DNA of 50,825 nt from Streptomyces sp. CBMA291 (GTDB lineage: Bacteria; Actinomycetota; Actinomycetes; Streptomycetales; Streptomycetaceae), in the NCBI RefSeq assembly GCF_014596525.1, contig NZ_MSJP01000030.1:1-50825 (forward strand). The letters run 5' to 3'. Below, piece by piece: positions 1 to 8,561 of this stretch. The number at the start of each line of letters is the position of its first letter. The stretch's first letter is position 1. A program made the translations under genes and the position numbers. A model generated the notes under the pieces. That model had not been told where the DNA came from. It saw only the letters and a list, made by a program, of their open reading frames with translations, and did not search any database.

Positions 1-645
1 GTCGCCGCGCTCGCCCCGGTCACGGCGGCCGCGGCCCTCGGCGCCGTCCGCGGCGGCCTCGGCCTTGGCGTCGGTGCCCGTCTCGGCCTTGGCCTCGGTG
101 CGGGACTCGGTCTTCACGGTCTGCGGGGCCTCGGCCTTGCCCTCGGCCTCCGGCGAACCGGCGGGGGCGGTGGCGCGGCGGCGACGGCGCTCGCCCGCGG
201 GCTGCTCGTCGCCCGAGGACTCGCGAGAGGCACCGCCGGCAGGCTGGCCCGGGATGTCGATCTGCTGCTGGGCGGGGGCCTTCTCGGCCTTCTCCTGCTG
301 GGGCGCGGCGCTCTCGGCCGCGGCCTCGGCCGTACGGGTCTTGGCGGTGGTGCGGCGCTTCGGCTTGGTCTCGGCCGCGTCGGCGGTCTTGGCGGGCGCG
401 GCGGCACCGCCACCGGCCTGGGCCTCCTTGATGACCTCGATCAGCTGGCTCTTGCGCATCCGCGCGGTGCCCCTGATGCCGAGGCCGGACGCGACCTGCT
501 GCAACTCGGCCAGGACCATGCCGTCGAGGCCGGTGCCGGAGCGGCGGCGCCGTGCGGTGCCGCCGGTGGCAGCACCTGCGGCGGGCGCGGGGGTGTCGAC
601 ACTGCTGTCGGCAGTCACGCCCATCAGATCGGTGGTGTCGCTCAC
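1..645 (-). CDS. rho: Transcription termination factor Rho (N-terminal 215 codons; 3' part beyond window)
   Basis: Rho is the hexameric RNA helicase that terminates transcription. The reading frame is open from a GTG at 643-645 to the window edge, so only the N-terminal part is present. The start is set by a GGAAGGA Shine-Dalgarno just upstream and by the protein opening MSDTTDLMGV. Residues about 38-75 are the Rho N-terminal helix-extended-loop-helix domain (GMVLAELQQVASGLGI, then MRKSQLIEVIKEAQ). What follows is the long Ala/Glu/Lys/Arg-rich insertion typical of high-GC actinobacterial Rho, including the RERRRRR-type basic run and the start of an RGRRDRGERG stretch. RNA-binding cold-shock and ATPase domains lie outside the window. 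Neighbour thrB is on the same strand, but a 425-base leader and a hairpin after thrB suggest rho has its own promoter. Identification is firm from the domain and the gene order. Confidence 0.93.
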   Translation of the reverse strand, partial: MSDTTDLMGVTADSSVDTPAPAAGAATGGTARRRRSGTGLDGMVLAELQQVASGLGIRGTARMRKSQLIEVIKEAQAGGGAAAPAKTADAAETKPKRRTTAKTRTAEAAAESAAPQQEKAEKAPAQQQIDIPGQPAGGASRESSGDEQPAGERRRRRATAPAGSPEAEGKAEAPQTVKTESRTEAKAETGTDAKAEAAADGAEGRGRRDRGERGD

Positions 646-1031
646 GAAGGGTCCTTCCCTGGAGCGGGCGTCGGCCATCTGGCTCGGCGACCGGTTGTGC
701 TGTCCGGCAGCGGTCCCGTGTTCGGTGGACCGTGTCCGGGGCGGTGCTTCCGCCGGGTACGGCGGAAGAGAGAACGTGCTGTGGGTCCGGCCCGAGCGCC
801 CCCTGCTCGGCCCTCACTCGAAAAGAAGAGAGCGAGGGGTGTCGTGCCGGTTCCGGAGCGTGCTCAAAACTGCTCAGGCAGGCTGCTCAGGCAGTTGAGG
901 AGGCTTCCGGAAGAAAGGGTGGTCCCTGATGGGGACACTCCGCACCGCTCCACAAGGAGGTCGGGTGCGGACTTGAGGTTAACACTACCGGCTCCAACAA
1001 ATATTCCCCCTCTCCGTCACCGGCAATCTCC
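646..1031 (-). other. Long rho leader / intergenic region
   Basis: Nearly 390 bases upstream of rho without a convincing gene. It contains an inverted repeat at 868-896 (arms AACTGC and GCAGTT) that also holds two direct copies of TGCTCAGGCA, and an AT-richer patch around 975-1010. Read on the minus strand, that patch carries TAGTGT, a possible -10 element about 340 bases before the start codon. Long leaders are usual for autoregulated rho genes; that this one is regulatory is inference. Confidence 0.4.
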
Positions 1032-1060
1032 CGGCCGGACGCCGCACGTGCGCCCGGCCG
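1032..1060 (-). terminator. Hairpin after thrB
   Basis: GC-rich inverted repeat with arms CGGCCGG(a)CGC and GCG(c)CCGGCCG starting 13 bases after the thrB stop. There is no clear U-tract, which is common for streptomycete terminators. Confidence 0.6.
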
Positions 1061-1072
1061 TCAAGACAGGAC

Positions 1073-1990
1073 CTAGGGCGCCAGCGGCAGGACGCTCGCG
1101 CCGGGGGCGTCGAGGTCGAGCCGGTTCGCGGCCCAGCCCTCGCCCGCCAGCCGGGCGACCTTGTCGGCCGTGCCGTGCTCGGCCAGCGCGAGGACCGTGG
1201 GGCCCGCGCCGGAGATGACCGCGGGGACGCCGTCCGCGCGCAGCCGGTTGACCAGGGCGACGCTCTCGGGCATCGCGGGGGCCCGGTACTCCTGATGCAG
1301 CCGGTCCTCGGTGGCCGCGAGCAGCAGCTCCGGGCGGCGGGTCAGGGCCTCGACGAGGAGGGCGGCGCGTCCGGCGTTGGCGGCGGCGTCGACGTGCGGG
1401 ACGGTGCGGGGCAGCAGGCCGCGGGCGGTCTCGGTCAGGACCGGCTTCCCGGGGACGAAGACCACCGGAACGATGGAATCCGAGGGGTCCATCCTGATGG
1501 CGCGGGCGGCGCCGGACTCGGTCCAGGCCAGGGTGAAGCCGCCGAGCAGACAGGCGGCGACGTTGTCGGGGTGGCCCTCTATCTCGGTGGCCAGCTCCAG
1601 GAGGGCGGCGTCGTCGAGCCGGGTGTCCCCGCCTATGGTCACGGCGCGGGCGGCGACGATTCCGGCGCAGATGGCGGCGGAGGAGGAGCCGAGGCCGCGG
1701 CCGTGCGGGATGCGGTTGGCGCAGACGACCTCCAGGCCGCGCGGCTGTCCGCCGAGCAGGTCGAAGGCGGTGCGCAGGGAGCGTACGAGCAGGTGGCTCT
1801 CGTCGCGCGGGAGCGTCTCCGCGCCCTCGCCCGCGATGTCGATGTGCAGCCCGGAGTCGGCGACACGGACGACGACGTCGTCGTAGAGGCCAAGCGACAG
1901 TCCGAAGGCGTCGAAGCCCGGACCGAGATTGGCGCTGGTGGCGGGGACGCGCACCCGGACGGGGGCTGCGCGGAACGCGGGACCGGCCAT
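1073..1990 (-). CDS. thrB: Homoserine kinase
   Basis: Phosphorylates L-homoserine with ATP to O-phosphohomoserine, the penultimate step of threonine synthesis; cytoplasmic. The 305-residue product is normal length for the GHMP kinase family. Seen: VPATSANLGPGFDAFGL near residue 15, the ATP-binding motif PHGRGLGSSSAA near 95-106, and a C-terminal GAGPT motif near 265. The ATG at 1988-1990 is chosen because AAGGAGAG lies just upstream and the protein then starts MAGPAFRAAP; the frame stays open upstream, but that part is not family-like. It follows thrC on the same strand after 288 bases that contain two hairpins, so transcription from hom-thrC may be attenuated before thrB. Confidence 0.95.
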   Translation of the reverse strand: MAGPAFRAAPVRVRVPATSANLGPGFDAFGLSLGLYDDVVVRVADSGLHIDIAGEGAETLPRDESHLLVRSLRTAFDLLGGQPRGLEVVCANRIPHGRGLGSSSAAICAGIVAARAVTIGGDTRLDDAALLELATEIEGHPDNVAACLLGGFTLAWTESGAARAIRMDPSDSIVPVVFVPGKPVLTETARGLLPRTVPHVDAAANAGRAALLVEALTRRPELLLAATEDRLHQEYRAPAMPESVALVNRLRADGVPAVISGAGPTVLALAEHGTADKVARLAGEGWAANRLDLDAPGASVLPLAP

Positions 1991-2230
1991 CTCTCGATGA
2001 CTCTCCTTGATTGCGACAACGGGTTGTTCTGGCACAGCGGGTACGTCGGTGGAAGTACTCGGGGAACCCGGGGGCCGTTTCGGCCACGAAGGCGACAACG
2101 GCAACGACACCGCGCATATGCGTCGGGGCGGGTTCGGTACAGCCTATCGAAGGAAGGTTCCGCCGCGACATAGGGCGCACAGGAGGCGCACGATGCGTGT
2201 CGCGCGCCAACCTGTGCGCCAATGTACGTT

Positions 2231-2273
2231 CCTGATCGGGTTTCGATCAGGCGTTTCCCTCCCGTGGGAGGGA
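2231..2273 (-). terminator. Tandem hairpins between thrC and thrB
   Basis: Two inverted repeats in a row directly after the thrC stop codon: 2256-2273 (TCCCTCCC-GT-GGGAGGGA) and 2231-2251 (CCTGATCG-GGTTT-CGATCAGG). Both are perfect. They look like a terminator or attenuator separating thrC from thrB. Confidence 0.6.
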
Positions 2274-2278
2274 CGGGA

Positions 2279-3349
2279 TCAGGCCAGGCCGAGGCGTTCG
2301 GCGGCGGCGGCCGCGTCCACCGGGACGGTGACCGGCTGCGGCGCTCCGGCGACGGCCCAGTCGGGGTCCTTCAGGCCGTTGCCCGTGACGGTGCAGACGA
2401 TCCGCTGACCAGGGTCGACCTTGCCCTGCTCGGCGGCCTTCAGCAGACCGGCGACCGAGGCGGCCGAGGCGGGCTCGACGAAGACGCCCTCCTGAGCGGC
2501 CAACAGGCGGTAGGCGCGCAGGATCTCACGGTCCGTCACCTCGTCGATGAAGCCGCCCGACTCGTCGCGCGCGGCGATCGCGTAGTCCCACGAGGCCGGG
2601 TTGCCGATGCGGATCGCGGTGGCGATCGTCGAGGGGTCCTTGACGACCTCGCCGCGGACCAGCGGGGCGGAGCCGGAGGCCTGGAAGCCCCACATGCGCG
2701 GGAGGCGGGTGGAGAGGCCGTCCGCGGCGTACTCGCGGTACCCCTTCCAGTACGCCGTGATGTTGCCGGCGTTGCCCACGGGCAGGACGTGGATGTCGGG
2801 GGCGTCGCCGAGCATGTCCACGATCTCGAAGGCGGCGGTCTTCTGGCCCTCGATCCGGACCGGGTTGACCGAATTGACCAGCGCCACCGGGTAGTTCTCG
2901 GACAGGTTGCGGGCCAGCGTCAGGCAGTCGTCGAAGTTGCCGTCGACCTGGAGGATCTTCGCGCCGTGCACGAGGGCCTGGCCCATCTTGCCCAGCGCGA
3001 TCTTGCCCTGCGGGACCAGGACGGCCGAGACCATCCCGGCCCGTACCGCGTAGGCGGCGGCGGAGGCGGAGGTGTTGCCGGTGGAGGCGCAGATGACGGC
3101 CTGCGCGCCCTCCTCCTTGGCCTTGGTGATGGCCATGGTCATGCCCCGGTCCTTGAAGGAGCCGGTGGGGTTGGCGCCCTCGACCTTGAGGTGCACCTCG
3201 CAGCCCGTGCGCTCGGAGAGGACCTGAGCGGGGACGAGCGGCGTACCGCCCTCACGGAGCGTGACGACCGGCGTCGCGTCCGTGACCGGAAGGCGGTCCC
3301 GGTACTCCTCGATGATGCCGCGCCACTGGTGGGTGCCCTTGTGGGTCAT
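2279..3349 (-). CDS. thrC: Threonine synthase
   Basis: Converts O-phosphohomoserine to L-threonine plus phosphate with pyridoxal phosphate; last step of the pathway. The 356-residue protein matches the shorter bacterial threonine synthase class. The PLP lysine is in [11 protein letters not shown] near residue 66. The phosphate-binding region follows as [15 protein letters not shown], and a glycine-rich [12 protein letters not shown] segment sits in the middle. It starts 6 bases after hom ends, so hom-thrC is surely one transcript. Two hairpins follow the stop. Start [13 protein letters not shown] is the usual actinobacterial N-terminus. Confidence 0.96.
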   Translation of the reverse strand: MTHKGTHQWRGIIEEYRDRLPVTDATPVVTLREGGTPLVPAQVLSERTGCEVHLKVEGANPTGSFKDRGMTMAITKAKEEGAQAVICASTGNTSASAAAYAVRAGMVSAVLVPQGKIALGKMGQALVHGAKILQVDGNFDDCLTLARNLSENYPVALVNSVNPVRIEGQKTAAFEIVDMLGDAPDIHVLPVGNAGNITAYWKGYREYAADGLSTRLPRMWGFQASGSAPLVRGEVVKDPSTIATAIRIGNPASWDYAIAARDESGGFIDEVTDREILRAYRLLAAQEGVFVEPASAASVAGLLKAAEQGKVDPGQRIVCTVTGNGLKDPDWAVAGAPQPVTVPVDAAAAAERLGLA

Positions 3350-3355
3350 GGGTCC

Positions 3356-4657
3356 TTACTCCCCTTCAACACGCATGATGCTGGCGACACCGCGTACGGT
3401 GTCGAGCTTGCGCAGCGCCTCGACGGTCCCGGAGAGGGCGGCGTCGGGCGCGCGGTGGGTGACGACGACGAGCGAGGCGTCGCCGCCGCCGTCCTGGCGT
3501 CCTTGCTGGCGGACCGTGTCGATCGACACGCCGTGCTCGGCGAAGACCGTCGCGACCTGGGCGAGGACGCCCGGCTTGTCGGCCACGTCGAGGCTGATGT
3601 GGTACCGCGTCACGACCTCGCCCATGGAGCTCACGGGCAGCTGGGTGTACGCGGACTCTCCGGGGCCTGTGGCCTCGTTGAGCTTGTTGCGGCACACGGC
3701 GACGAGGTCGCCGAGGACGGCCGAGGCCGTCGGGGCGCCACCGGCGCCGGGGCCGTAGAACATGAGCCGCCCGGCGGCCTCCGCCTCGACGAAGACCGCG
3801 TTGTATGCCTCGCGGACGGAGGCGAGCGGGTGACTGAGCGGGATCATCGCGGGGTGCACGCGCGCGGTGACGGAGCCGCCGTCGGACGCCCGCTCGCAGA
3901 TGGCGAGCAGCTTGATGGTGCAGCCCATCCGCTTGGCGGAGGCGAAGTCGGCGGAGGTGACCTCGGTCATGCCCTCGCGGTAGACGTCGTCGAGGCGGAC
4001 CCGGGTGTGGAAGGCGATCCCGGCGAGGATGGCGGCCTTGGCGGCGGCGTCGAAGCCCTCGACGTCGGCGGTCGGGTCGGCTTCGGCGTACCCGAGGGCG
4101 GTGGCCTCGTCGAGCGCCTCGGAGTAGCCGGCGCCGGAGGTGTCCATCTTGTCGAGGATGAAGTTGGTGGTGCCGTTGACGATGCCCATCACCCGGTTGA
4201 TCTTGTCGCCCGCGAGGGACTCGCGCAGCGGGCGGATCAGCGGGATGGCTCCGGCGACGGCCGCCTCGTAGTAGAGGTCCTGGCCGTGCTTCTGGGCGGC
4301 GGCGTAGAGCGTCGCGCCGTCCTGGGCGAGCAGCGCCTTGTTCGCCGAGACGACGGAGGCGCCGTGCTCGAAGGCGGTGGTGATGAGGGTGCGGGCGGGC
4401 TCGATCCCGCCGATGACCTCGATGACGACGTCGATGTCGCCGCGTTTCACCAGGGCCGTGGCGTCGGTGGTGATCAGCTCGGCGGGGACGCCGCCGCGGA
4501 CCTTGTCGGGCCGGCGGACGGCCACGCCGGCGAGCTCGACCGGCGCGCCGATGCGCGCGGCGAGGTCGTCGGCGTGCGTCGTCATGATGCGCGCCACCTC
4601 TGAGCCGACCACTCCACAGCCCAGCAGCGCCACCTTCAGCGGACGCGTACGCATCAT
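3356..4657 (-). CDS. hom: Homoserine dehydrogenase
   Basis: NAD(P)H-dependent reduction of aspartate semialdehyde to homoserine, the branch point toward threonine and methionine. Length 433 residues, as for monofunctional actinobacterial Hom. The N-terminal Rossmann motif ALLGCGVVGSEVA is at about 10-22, the catalytic-domain signature GIVNGTTNFIL near 140, and a C-terminal ACT domain (about 350-430, DKPGVLAQVATVF...) is the likely threonine feedback site. AGAAAGAGG precedes the MMRTRPLK start, so either of the two adjacent ATGs may be used. It lies 168 bases after lysA, with a strong hairpin between them, and 6 bases before thrC. Confidence 0.96.
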   Translation of the reverse strand: MMRTRPLKVALLGCGVVGSEVARIMTTHADDLAARIGAPVELAGVAVRRPDKVRGGVPAELITTDATALVKRGDIDVVIEVIGGIEPARTLITTAFEHGASVVSANKALLAQDGATLYAAAQKHGQDLYYEAAVAGAIPLIRPLRESLAGDKINRVMGIVNGTTNFILDKMDTSGAGYSEALDEATALGYAEADPTADVEGFDAAAKAAILAGIAFHTRVRLDDVYREGMTEVTSADFASAKRMGCTIKLLAICERASDGGSVTARVHPAMIPLSHPLASVREAYNAVFVEAEAAGRLMFYGPGAGGAPTASAVLGDLVAVCRNKLNEATGPGESAYTQLPVSSMGEVVTRYHISLDVADKPGVLAQVATVFAEHGVSIDTVRQQGRQDGGGDASLVVVTHRAPDAALSGTVEALRKLDTVRGVASIMRVEGE

Positions 4658-4760
4658 CCGACCTCTTTCTCGTCCTGCTTCGTATTTCTCGACCGTAGGT
4701 CCATGTCCGCCTTGGCGGGCGATTCGCTACGGTTCTCCACGGTGGAACCAGTCTCACTCA

Positions 4761-4789
4761 CCGGACGAGGGTTTCCGCCCTCGGTCCGG
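4761..4789 (-). terminator. Hairpin between lysA and hom
   Basis: Inverted repeat with arms CCGGAC-GAGGG and CCCTC-g-GTCCGG around a six-base loop. The stem is 11 bp with a one-base bulge, about 40 bases after the lysA stop. It may end the lysA transcript or attenuate read-through into hom. Confidence 0.6.
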
Positions 4790-4825
4790 ATCCTGAGACA
4801 TCTATTTCATCACCTGATCATTTCA

Positions 4826-6217
4826 TCATCCGACGTCGAGACGCAGGAGATCTTCCTCCGTCTCACGCCGTACGACGACCCTCGCTTCACCGTCCTTCAC
4901 GGCGACCACGGGGGGCCGGAGCGCGTGGTTGTAGTTGCTGGCCATGGAGCGGCAGTACGCCCCGGTGGCCGGGACCGCGAGCAGATCGCCGGGCGCCAGG
5001 TCGACGGGGAGGAAGGCGTCCCGTACGACGATGTCACCGCTCTCGCAGTGCTTGCCGACCACCCGGGAGAGCATCGGCTCCGCCGCGCTGGCCCGCGAGA
5101 CGAGCGCCACGCTGTACTCGGCGTCGTACAGGGCCGTACGAATATTGTCCGACATTCCGCCGTCGACGCTCACATACGTCCGCAGCCCTTCGAGGGGCTT
5201 GATCGTGCCGACCCGGTAGAGGGTGAAGGCGGTCGGGCCGACGATCGCCCGGCCGGGCTCGACGGAGATCCGGGGGGCGCGCAGCCCCGCCGCCTCGCAC
5301 TCCCGCGTGACGATCTCGCCGAGCGCCTTCGCGATCTCGTGCGGCTCGCGCGGGTCGTCCTCGGAGGTGTACGCGATGCCGAGGCCACCGCCCAGGTCGA
5401 TCTCGGGCAGTTCCACGCCGTGCTCGTCGCGGACCTCGGCGAGCAGCTGTACGACCCGGCGGGCGGAGACCTCGAAACCGGCCATGTCGAAGATCTGCGA
5501 ACCGATGTGCGAGTGGATACCGGTCAGTTCGAGCCCGTCGAGCTTCAGGGCCCGGCGCACCGCCTCGGCCGCCTGTCCCCCGGCCAGCGCGATGCCGAAC
5601 TTCTGGTCCTCGTGCGCGGTCGCGATGAACTCGTGCGTGTGCGCCTCGACGCCCACGGTGACCCGGATCTGCACCCGCTGGCGCTTGCCGAGGGACTGCG
5701 CGACATGGGCGACGCGCACGATCTCCTGGAAGGAGTCGAGGACGATGCGCCCCACCCCGGCCTCGACGGCCGTGCGGATCTCCGCCTCGCTCTTGTTGTT
5801 GCCGTGGAAGGCGATCCGCTCGGCCGGCATCCCGGCGGAGAGGGCGGTGGACAGCTCCCCGCCCGAGCACACGTCGAGGTTGAGCCCCTCCTCGTGCAGC
5901 CAGCGGACGACCGCCCGGGAGAGGAACGCCTTCCCGGCGTAGTACACGTCGGCTTCCGTGCCGAAGGCCTCGGCCCAGGCGCGGCAGCGGGCCCGGAAGT
6001 CGGTCTCGTCGAGGAAGTAGGCGGGGGTCCCGAACTCCTCGGCGAGGTCGGTCACGCGCAGACCGCCGACGGTGACGACCCCGTGCTCGTCCCGGGCGAC
6101 CGTCCGGGACCACACCTTGGGGTCGAGGGCGTTGAGGTCGGCGGGCGGCGCCGCGTAGTGGCCCTCGGGGAGGACGTCGGCGTGACGGGGGCCTGCGGGG
6201 TGGGCGGAACGGCTCAT
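4826..6217 (-). CDS. lysA: Diaminopimelate decarboxylase
   Basis: PLP enzyme that decarboxylates meso-diaminopimelate to L-lysine. The product is 463 residues. Fold-type III features are visible: PLP lysine in [10 protein letters not shown] near residue 96, the glycine loop [12 protein letters not shown] in the middle, EPGRAIVGP, and the C-terminal catalytic GKHCESGD. The ATG at 6215-6217 is chosen because it lies just after the upstream nrtL stop (10 bases) and gives [14 protein letters not shown]. The frame opens 54 bases further into nrtL, which is less likely. Co-transcribed with nrtL, a streptomycete counterpart of the argS-lysA operon known in corynebacteria. Confidence 0.95.
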   Translation of the reverse strand: MSRSAHPAGPRHADVLPEGHYAAPPADLNALDPKVWSRTVARDEHGVVTVGGLRVTDLAEEFGTPAYFLDETDFRARCRAWAEAFGTEADVYYAGKAFLSRAVVRWLHEEGLNLDVCSGGELSTALSAGMPAERIAFHGNNKSEAEIRTAVEAGVGRIVLDSFQEIVRVAHVAQSLGKRQRVQIRVTVGVEAHTHEFIATAHEDQKFGIALAGGQAAEAVRRALKLDGLELTGIHSHIGSQIFDMAGFEVSARRVVQLLAEVRDEHGVELPEIDLGGGLGIAYTSEDDPREPHEIAKALGEIVTRECEAAGLRAPRISVEPGRAIVGPTAFTLYRVGTIKPLEGLRTYVSVDGGMSDNIRTALYDAEYSVALVSRASAAEPMLSRVVGKHCESGDIVVRDAFLPVDLAPGDLLAVPATGAYCRSMASNYNHALRPPVVAVKDGEARVVVRRETEEDLLRLDVG

Positions 6218-6227
6218 GTCTGCTCTT

Positions 6228-7211
6228 TCAGATCCGGTCGGGTGCGCTGATGCCGAGCACGGAGAGGCCACCGGCGAGCACCGTCCCGGCGGCTTCGGCG
6301 AGCGCGAGCCGGGAGCGGTGGGCGGCCGAGGGTTTCTCGTCGCCGAGCGGCAGGACGGTGTGCTGGAACCCGAGCAGCGCGTCGGCGACGGCTTCCAGCT
6401 GCCGGGCGACCCGGTCGGGGGCGCGGTGCCGGGCGGCGGCGGCGAGCACGAGGGGATGGTCGCCGAGGAGCCGGAGGAGCGGGACGGCGTCCGGGAGGGC
6501 GTCCCGGAGGGGCTCCTCGTACAGAGGGGTGAAGCCGAGCTGCCCGCCGTTGACGAGCAGCCGCCGGGTCCTGGAGTACGCGTACTGGACCCGGAAGAGG
6601 CCGTTGCGCTCGTGCCGGGCGAGGAGCGGGGGCCCGTCGAGCGGCCGGTCCTGGGGCGCGGCGCGGAGCAGGGCCCAGCGGGCGGCGTCGCTCCCGAGGG
6701 CGCCTTCCGCGTACGCGCCGGGCATCACATGGATCCGTTCGGTGCCGCCGTACCCGGCGTCGGCCCCCTGCCCGGCGAGCAGCCGGACGACGGTCCCGGT
6801 GACGAGCGCGGCACGCGGCTCGACGGGCTCGGCGAAGCGGACGGCGGTCCCGGCGAGGGCGGTGCCGGTGCCGTACGCGGTCCCGGCGTCCCGGATCGCA
6901 CGGACGAGGTCGGCGGCGGTGTCGGTGTCGCGCCGAAGGCTGAAGTTCAGAAAGCCGGGCCCGGTGATCTCGACGCCCCGGACGCCGGGTGCCCGGAGAA
7001 GGCGCTCCTTGAGGATTCCGGCGACGTCGAGGGCGGTGCGCCCGGCGGGCCTGGCGAGGGCGAGGGCGACATTGCTCGCGTACTCCCCCACGCCTCCGGG
7101 CCGGGCCCGCTCGACCTTGACCCGAGGGGGTACGTCGACCCGCAGCGCACCGTCGTCGACCGCGCTGCGCACGGCGTGCAGCACGGTGAGGGAGAGGTCC
7201 GCGGGGGTCAC
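6228..7211 (-). CDS. nrtL: ArgS-related anticodon-binding protein NrtL (not a full synthetase)
   Basis: 327 residues, about 55-60% of an arginyl-tRNA synthetase. The N-terminal Add1-like domain is clear ([26 protein letters not shown] around 28-55, then [12 protein letters not shown] near 85). The C-terminal half is a DALR anticodon-binding domain ([13 protein letters not shown] near 208, [20 protein letters not shown] near 275). The catalytic Rossmann fold with HIGH and KMSKS signatures is missing between them, so aminoacylation is not expected. Known context: such proteins precede lysA in streptomycetes. Role unproven; possible tRNA-Arg binding or a relic of the argS-lysA operon. The neighbouring tRNA-Arg gene is probably coincidental. 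Confidence 0.85.
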   Translation of the reverse strand: MTPADLSLTVLHAVRSAVDDGALRVDVPPRVKVERARPGGVGEYASNVALALARPAGRTALDVAGILKERLLRAPGVRGVEITGPGFLNFSLRRDTDTAADLVRAIRDAGTAYGTGTALAGTAVRFAEPVEPRAALVTGTVVRLLAGQGADAGYGGTERIHVMPGAYAEGALGSDAARWALLRAAPQDRPLDGPPLLARHERNGLFRVQYAYSRTRRLLVNGGQLGFTPLYEEPLRDALPDAVPLLRLLGDHPLVLAAAARHRAPDRVARQLEAVADALLGFQHTVLPLGDEKPSAAHRSRLALAEAAGTVLAGGLSVLGISAPDRI

Positions 7212-7269
7212 GGGTCAAGCCTAGGGGAGGAGGGGGGTCGGAACGCGAACCGGTTTCGCCATGCGGGCA

Positions 7270-7800
7270 CTACGGGGAGGGAAGGACACCCCGGGAGCAT
7301 GGATTGTGCGGTTTTCGGGGATGCCGGGCGTTACGTCCCTGGGGGCTCCGGACGGAGCGCTCCACCCGTTCGTCGACCGCGACGGGGTCCTCTCCGCCGT
7401 CGGCCCCACCTGCACCGGCGCCCCCGGGCCGGTCGCGCCGCTCGCGGTGCATCAACTGCCGGACGACCCGGACGAGCTCCACGGGCTCGAAGGGCTTGGC
7501 GAGAAAGGCATCGCCCCCGGAAGCCTCGCGCTCCCCGCAGGCGCTGATGATCGCGACGGGCAGATGACGCGTACGGGGATCGGCACGAAGCCGCTCGACG
7601 GTCGCGGGCCCGTCGAGACGGGGCATGACGACATCGAGGGTGACGACGTCGGGACGGACCTGGTGCACGACGTCCAGGCACTCGGCACCATCGGCCGCGG
7701 TCACGACCTCGAACCCCTCAAGTTCGAGATTGACCCTGATCAACTGCCGGATCACCTTGTTGTCATCGACAACGAGCACCCGACCGAACACGCCTGACAC
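7270..7800 (-). CDS. Receiver-only response regulator
   Basis: A CheY-like receiver with no recognisable output domain. FGRVLVVDDNKVIRQ at the N-terminus gives the acidic pair, VTLDVVMPRLDG holds the phospho-accepting Asp (near residue 55), IISA gives the Ser/Thr switch, and FLAKPFEP the conserved Lys. After about residue 120 there is a 55-residue Gly/Arg/Pro-rich tail without a domain signature. The GTG at 7798-7800 is my choice; a second GTG at 7789-7791 is equally possible. No strong Shine-Dalgarno is seen, and the frame remains open far upstream. It probably signals by protein contact. The cognate kinase is not in the window region nearby. Confidence 0.8.
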   Translation of the reverse strand: MSGVFGRVLVVDDNKVIRQLIRVNLELEGFEVVTAADGAECLDVVHQVRPDVVTLDVVMPRLDGPATVERLRADPRTRHLPVAIISACGEREASGGDAFLAKPFEPVELVRVVRQLMHRERRDRPGGAGAGGADGGEDPVAVDERVERSVRSPQGRNARHPRKPHNPCSRGVLPSP

Positions 7801-7959
7801 ACGACGAGAGTAGGCCGCTCCGGGCGACCGCGTCCGGGTTTTGCCCACTTCCGCCCCGTGCGGGGGACCCGCCCCCTGGTGACGCCCCGGAAATACCTGT
7901 TCACAGCCACTCCTCAGGAGCTGGTAGGGTTCTATCCGTCGCCGAGAAACACGGCGAAC

Positions 7960-8031
7960 GCCCCCGTAGCTCAGGGGATAGAGCAACGGCCTCCGGAGCC
8001 GTGTGCGCAGGTTCGAATCCTGCCGGGGGCA
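7960..8031 (+). tRNA. tRNA-Arg (anticodon CCG)
   Basis: 72 nt, full cloverleaf. Acceptor arm GCCCCCG pairs with CGGGGGC plus discriminator A. The D arm is GCTC/GAGC, the anticodon arm ACGGC-CTCCGGA-GCCGT has anticodon CCG, and the T arm is GCAGG-TTCGAAT-CCTGC. CCA is not encoded. Upstream, TAGGGT near 7925 could be the -10. tRNA genes are common integration sites, and the accessory patch starts right after it, but I saw no direct repeat of the 3' end. Confidence 0.97.
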
Positions 8032-8051
8032 CTTCGCAGGAAGTGCCACAC

Positions 8052-8089
8052 AGACCCCGTGATCAGCGGAAACGCTGAACGCGGGGTCT
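8052..8089 (+). terminator. Terminator of tRNA-Arg
   Basis: Nested hairpin 20 bases after the tRNA: outer arms AGACCCCG and CGGGGTCT, inner stem TCAGCG-GAAA-CGCTGA, followed by TTGTTG. Strong intrinsic terminator. Confidence 0.85.
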
Positions 8090-8159
8090 TGTTGTATGTG
8101 CGGGTATCCCCTTCGCCGCCAGCTCCGCGCGAACCCAGACGCCGCCCCCGGTGGGGCAT

Positions 8160-8364
8160 CAAGGCGGCCTCTTCGAGTGACGGCCGCCGTTCGCGATCCC
8201 AGGGCGAGCGCGGCGCACGAAACGATCTTCCACAGCGGTTCGGCATCCGCGTCGAAGGCGGCGGTCAGCACGTATCCCACGAACGTGCCCCACGGCTCGG
8301 AGAGGGCACCACGTCGCAGCCACCTCGATGGAGAGGTCGACCAAATGCTCACAAGCATGGACAT
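8160..8364 (-). pseudogene. Possible gene remnant downstream of tRNA-Arg
   Basis: On the minus strand a frame starting at 8364 reads protein-like sequence with high third-position GC (for example EPWGTFVGYVLTAAFDADAE and LWKIVSCAALALGSRTAAV). It has no stop before running antisense through the tRNA, so it cannot be an intact gene. A second frame just upstream (GMGIPVRVDVAVELEAPEV) also looks coding, suggesting a frameshift near 8320. Family not recognised. Probably debris of an element inserted beside the tRNA. Confidence 0.25.
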
Positions 8365-8461
8365 TTAAGGGTGGATTCACTTCCGGCGCCTCCAACTCCA
8401 CAGCCACATCTACCCGAACAGGTATTCCCATTCCATAATTACTACGATATGATCTTCGGCA

Positions 8462-8543
8462 CCCAACTTCGGTTGGGCCCGACCCTCTTCCAGTCACACA
8501 GACTCGCTGAGGGGCGGCCCACTGCACCCTCCCTCAAGGGAGG
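8462..8543 (+). promoter_or_regulatory. AT-rich promoter patch and two leader hairpins before the HNH gene
   Basis: An unusually AT-rich stretch (about 8428-8456, containing TACGATATGAT) is followed by a perfect hairpin with a TTCG tetraloop (8462-8477, CCCAAC-TTCG-GTTGGG) and another at 8528-8543 (CCTCCC-TCAA-GGGAGG), 18 bases before the start codon. This looks like a promoter plus a structured 5' leader; function inferred. Confidence 0.4.
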
Positions 8544-8561
8544 CCGAGTGAAAGAAGAGTC

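Noticed and set aside
2222..4603. 793-codon plus-strand frame opposite thrC and hom
   Set aside because: It is an antisense shadow: Gly/Asp/Arg/Val-rich with no motifs, while the minus strand encodes two complete enzymes.
5034..6113. 359-codon alternative frame within lysA
   Set aside because: Arg/Gly/Pro-rich frame-shifted shadow of lysA.
7270..8364. 364-codon version of the response regulator with an upstream extension
   Set aside because: The extension runs antisense through the tRNA-Arg gene and its terminator; the receiver fold is complete from about 7800.
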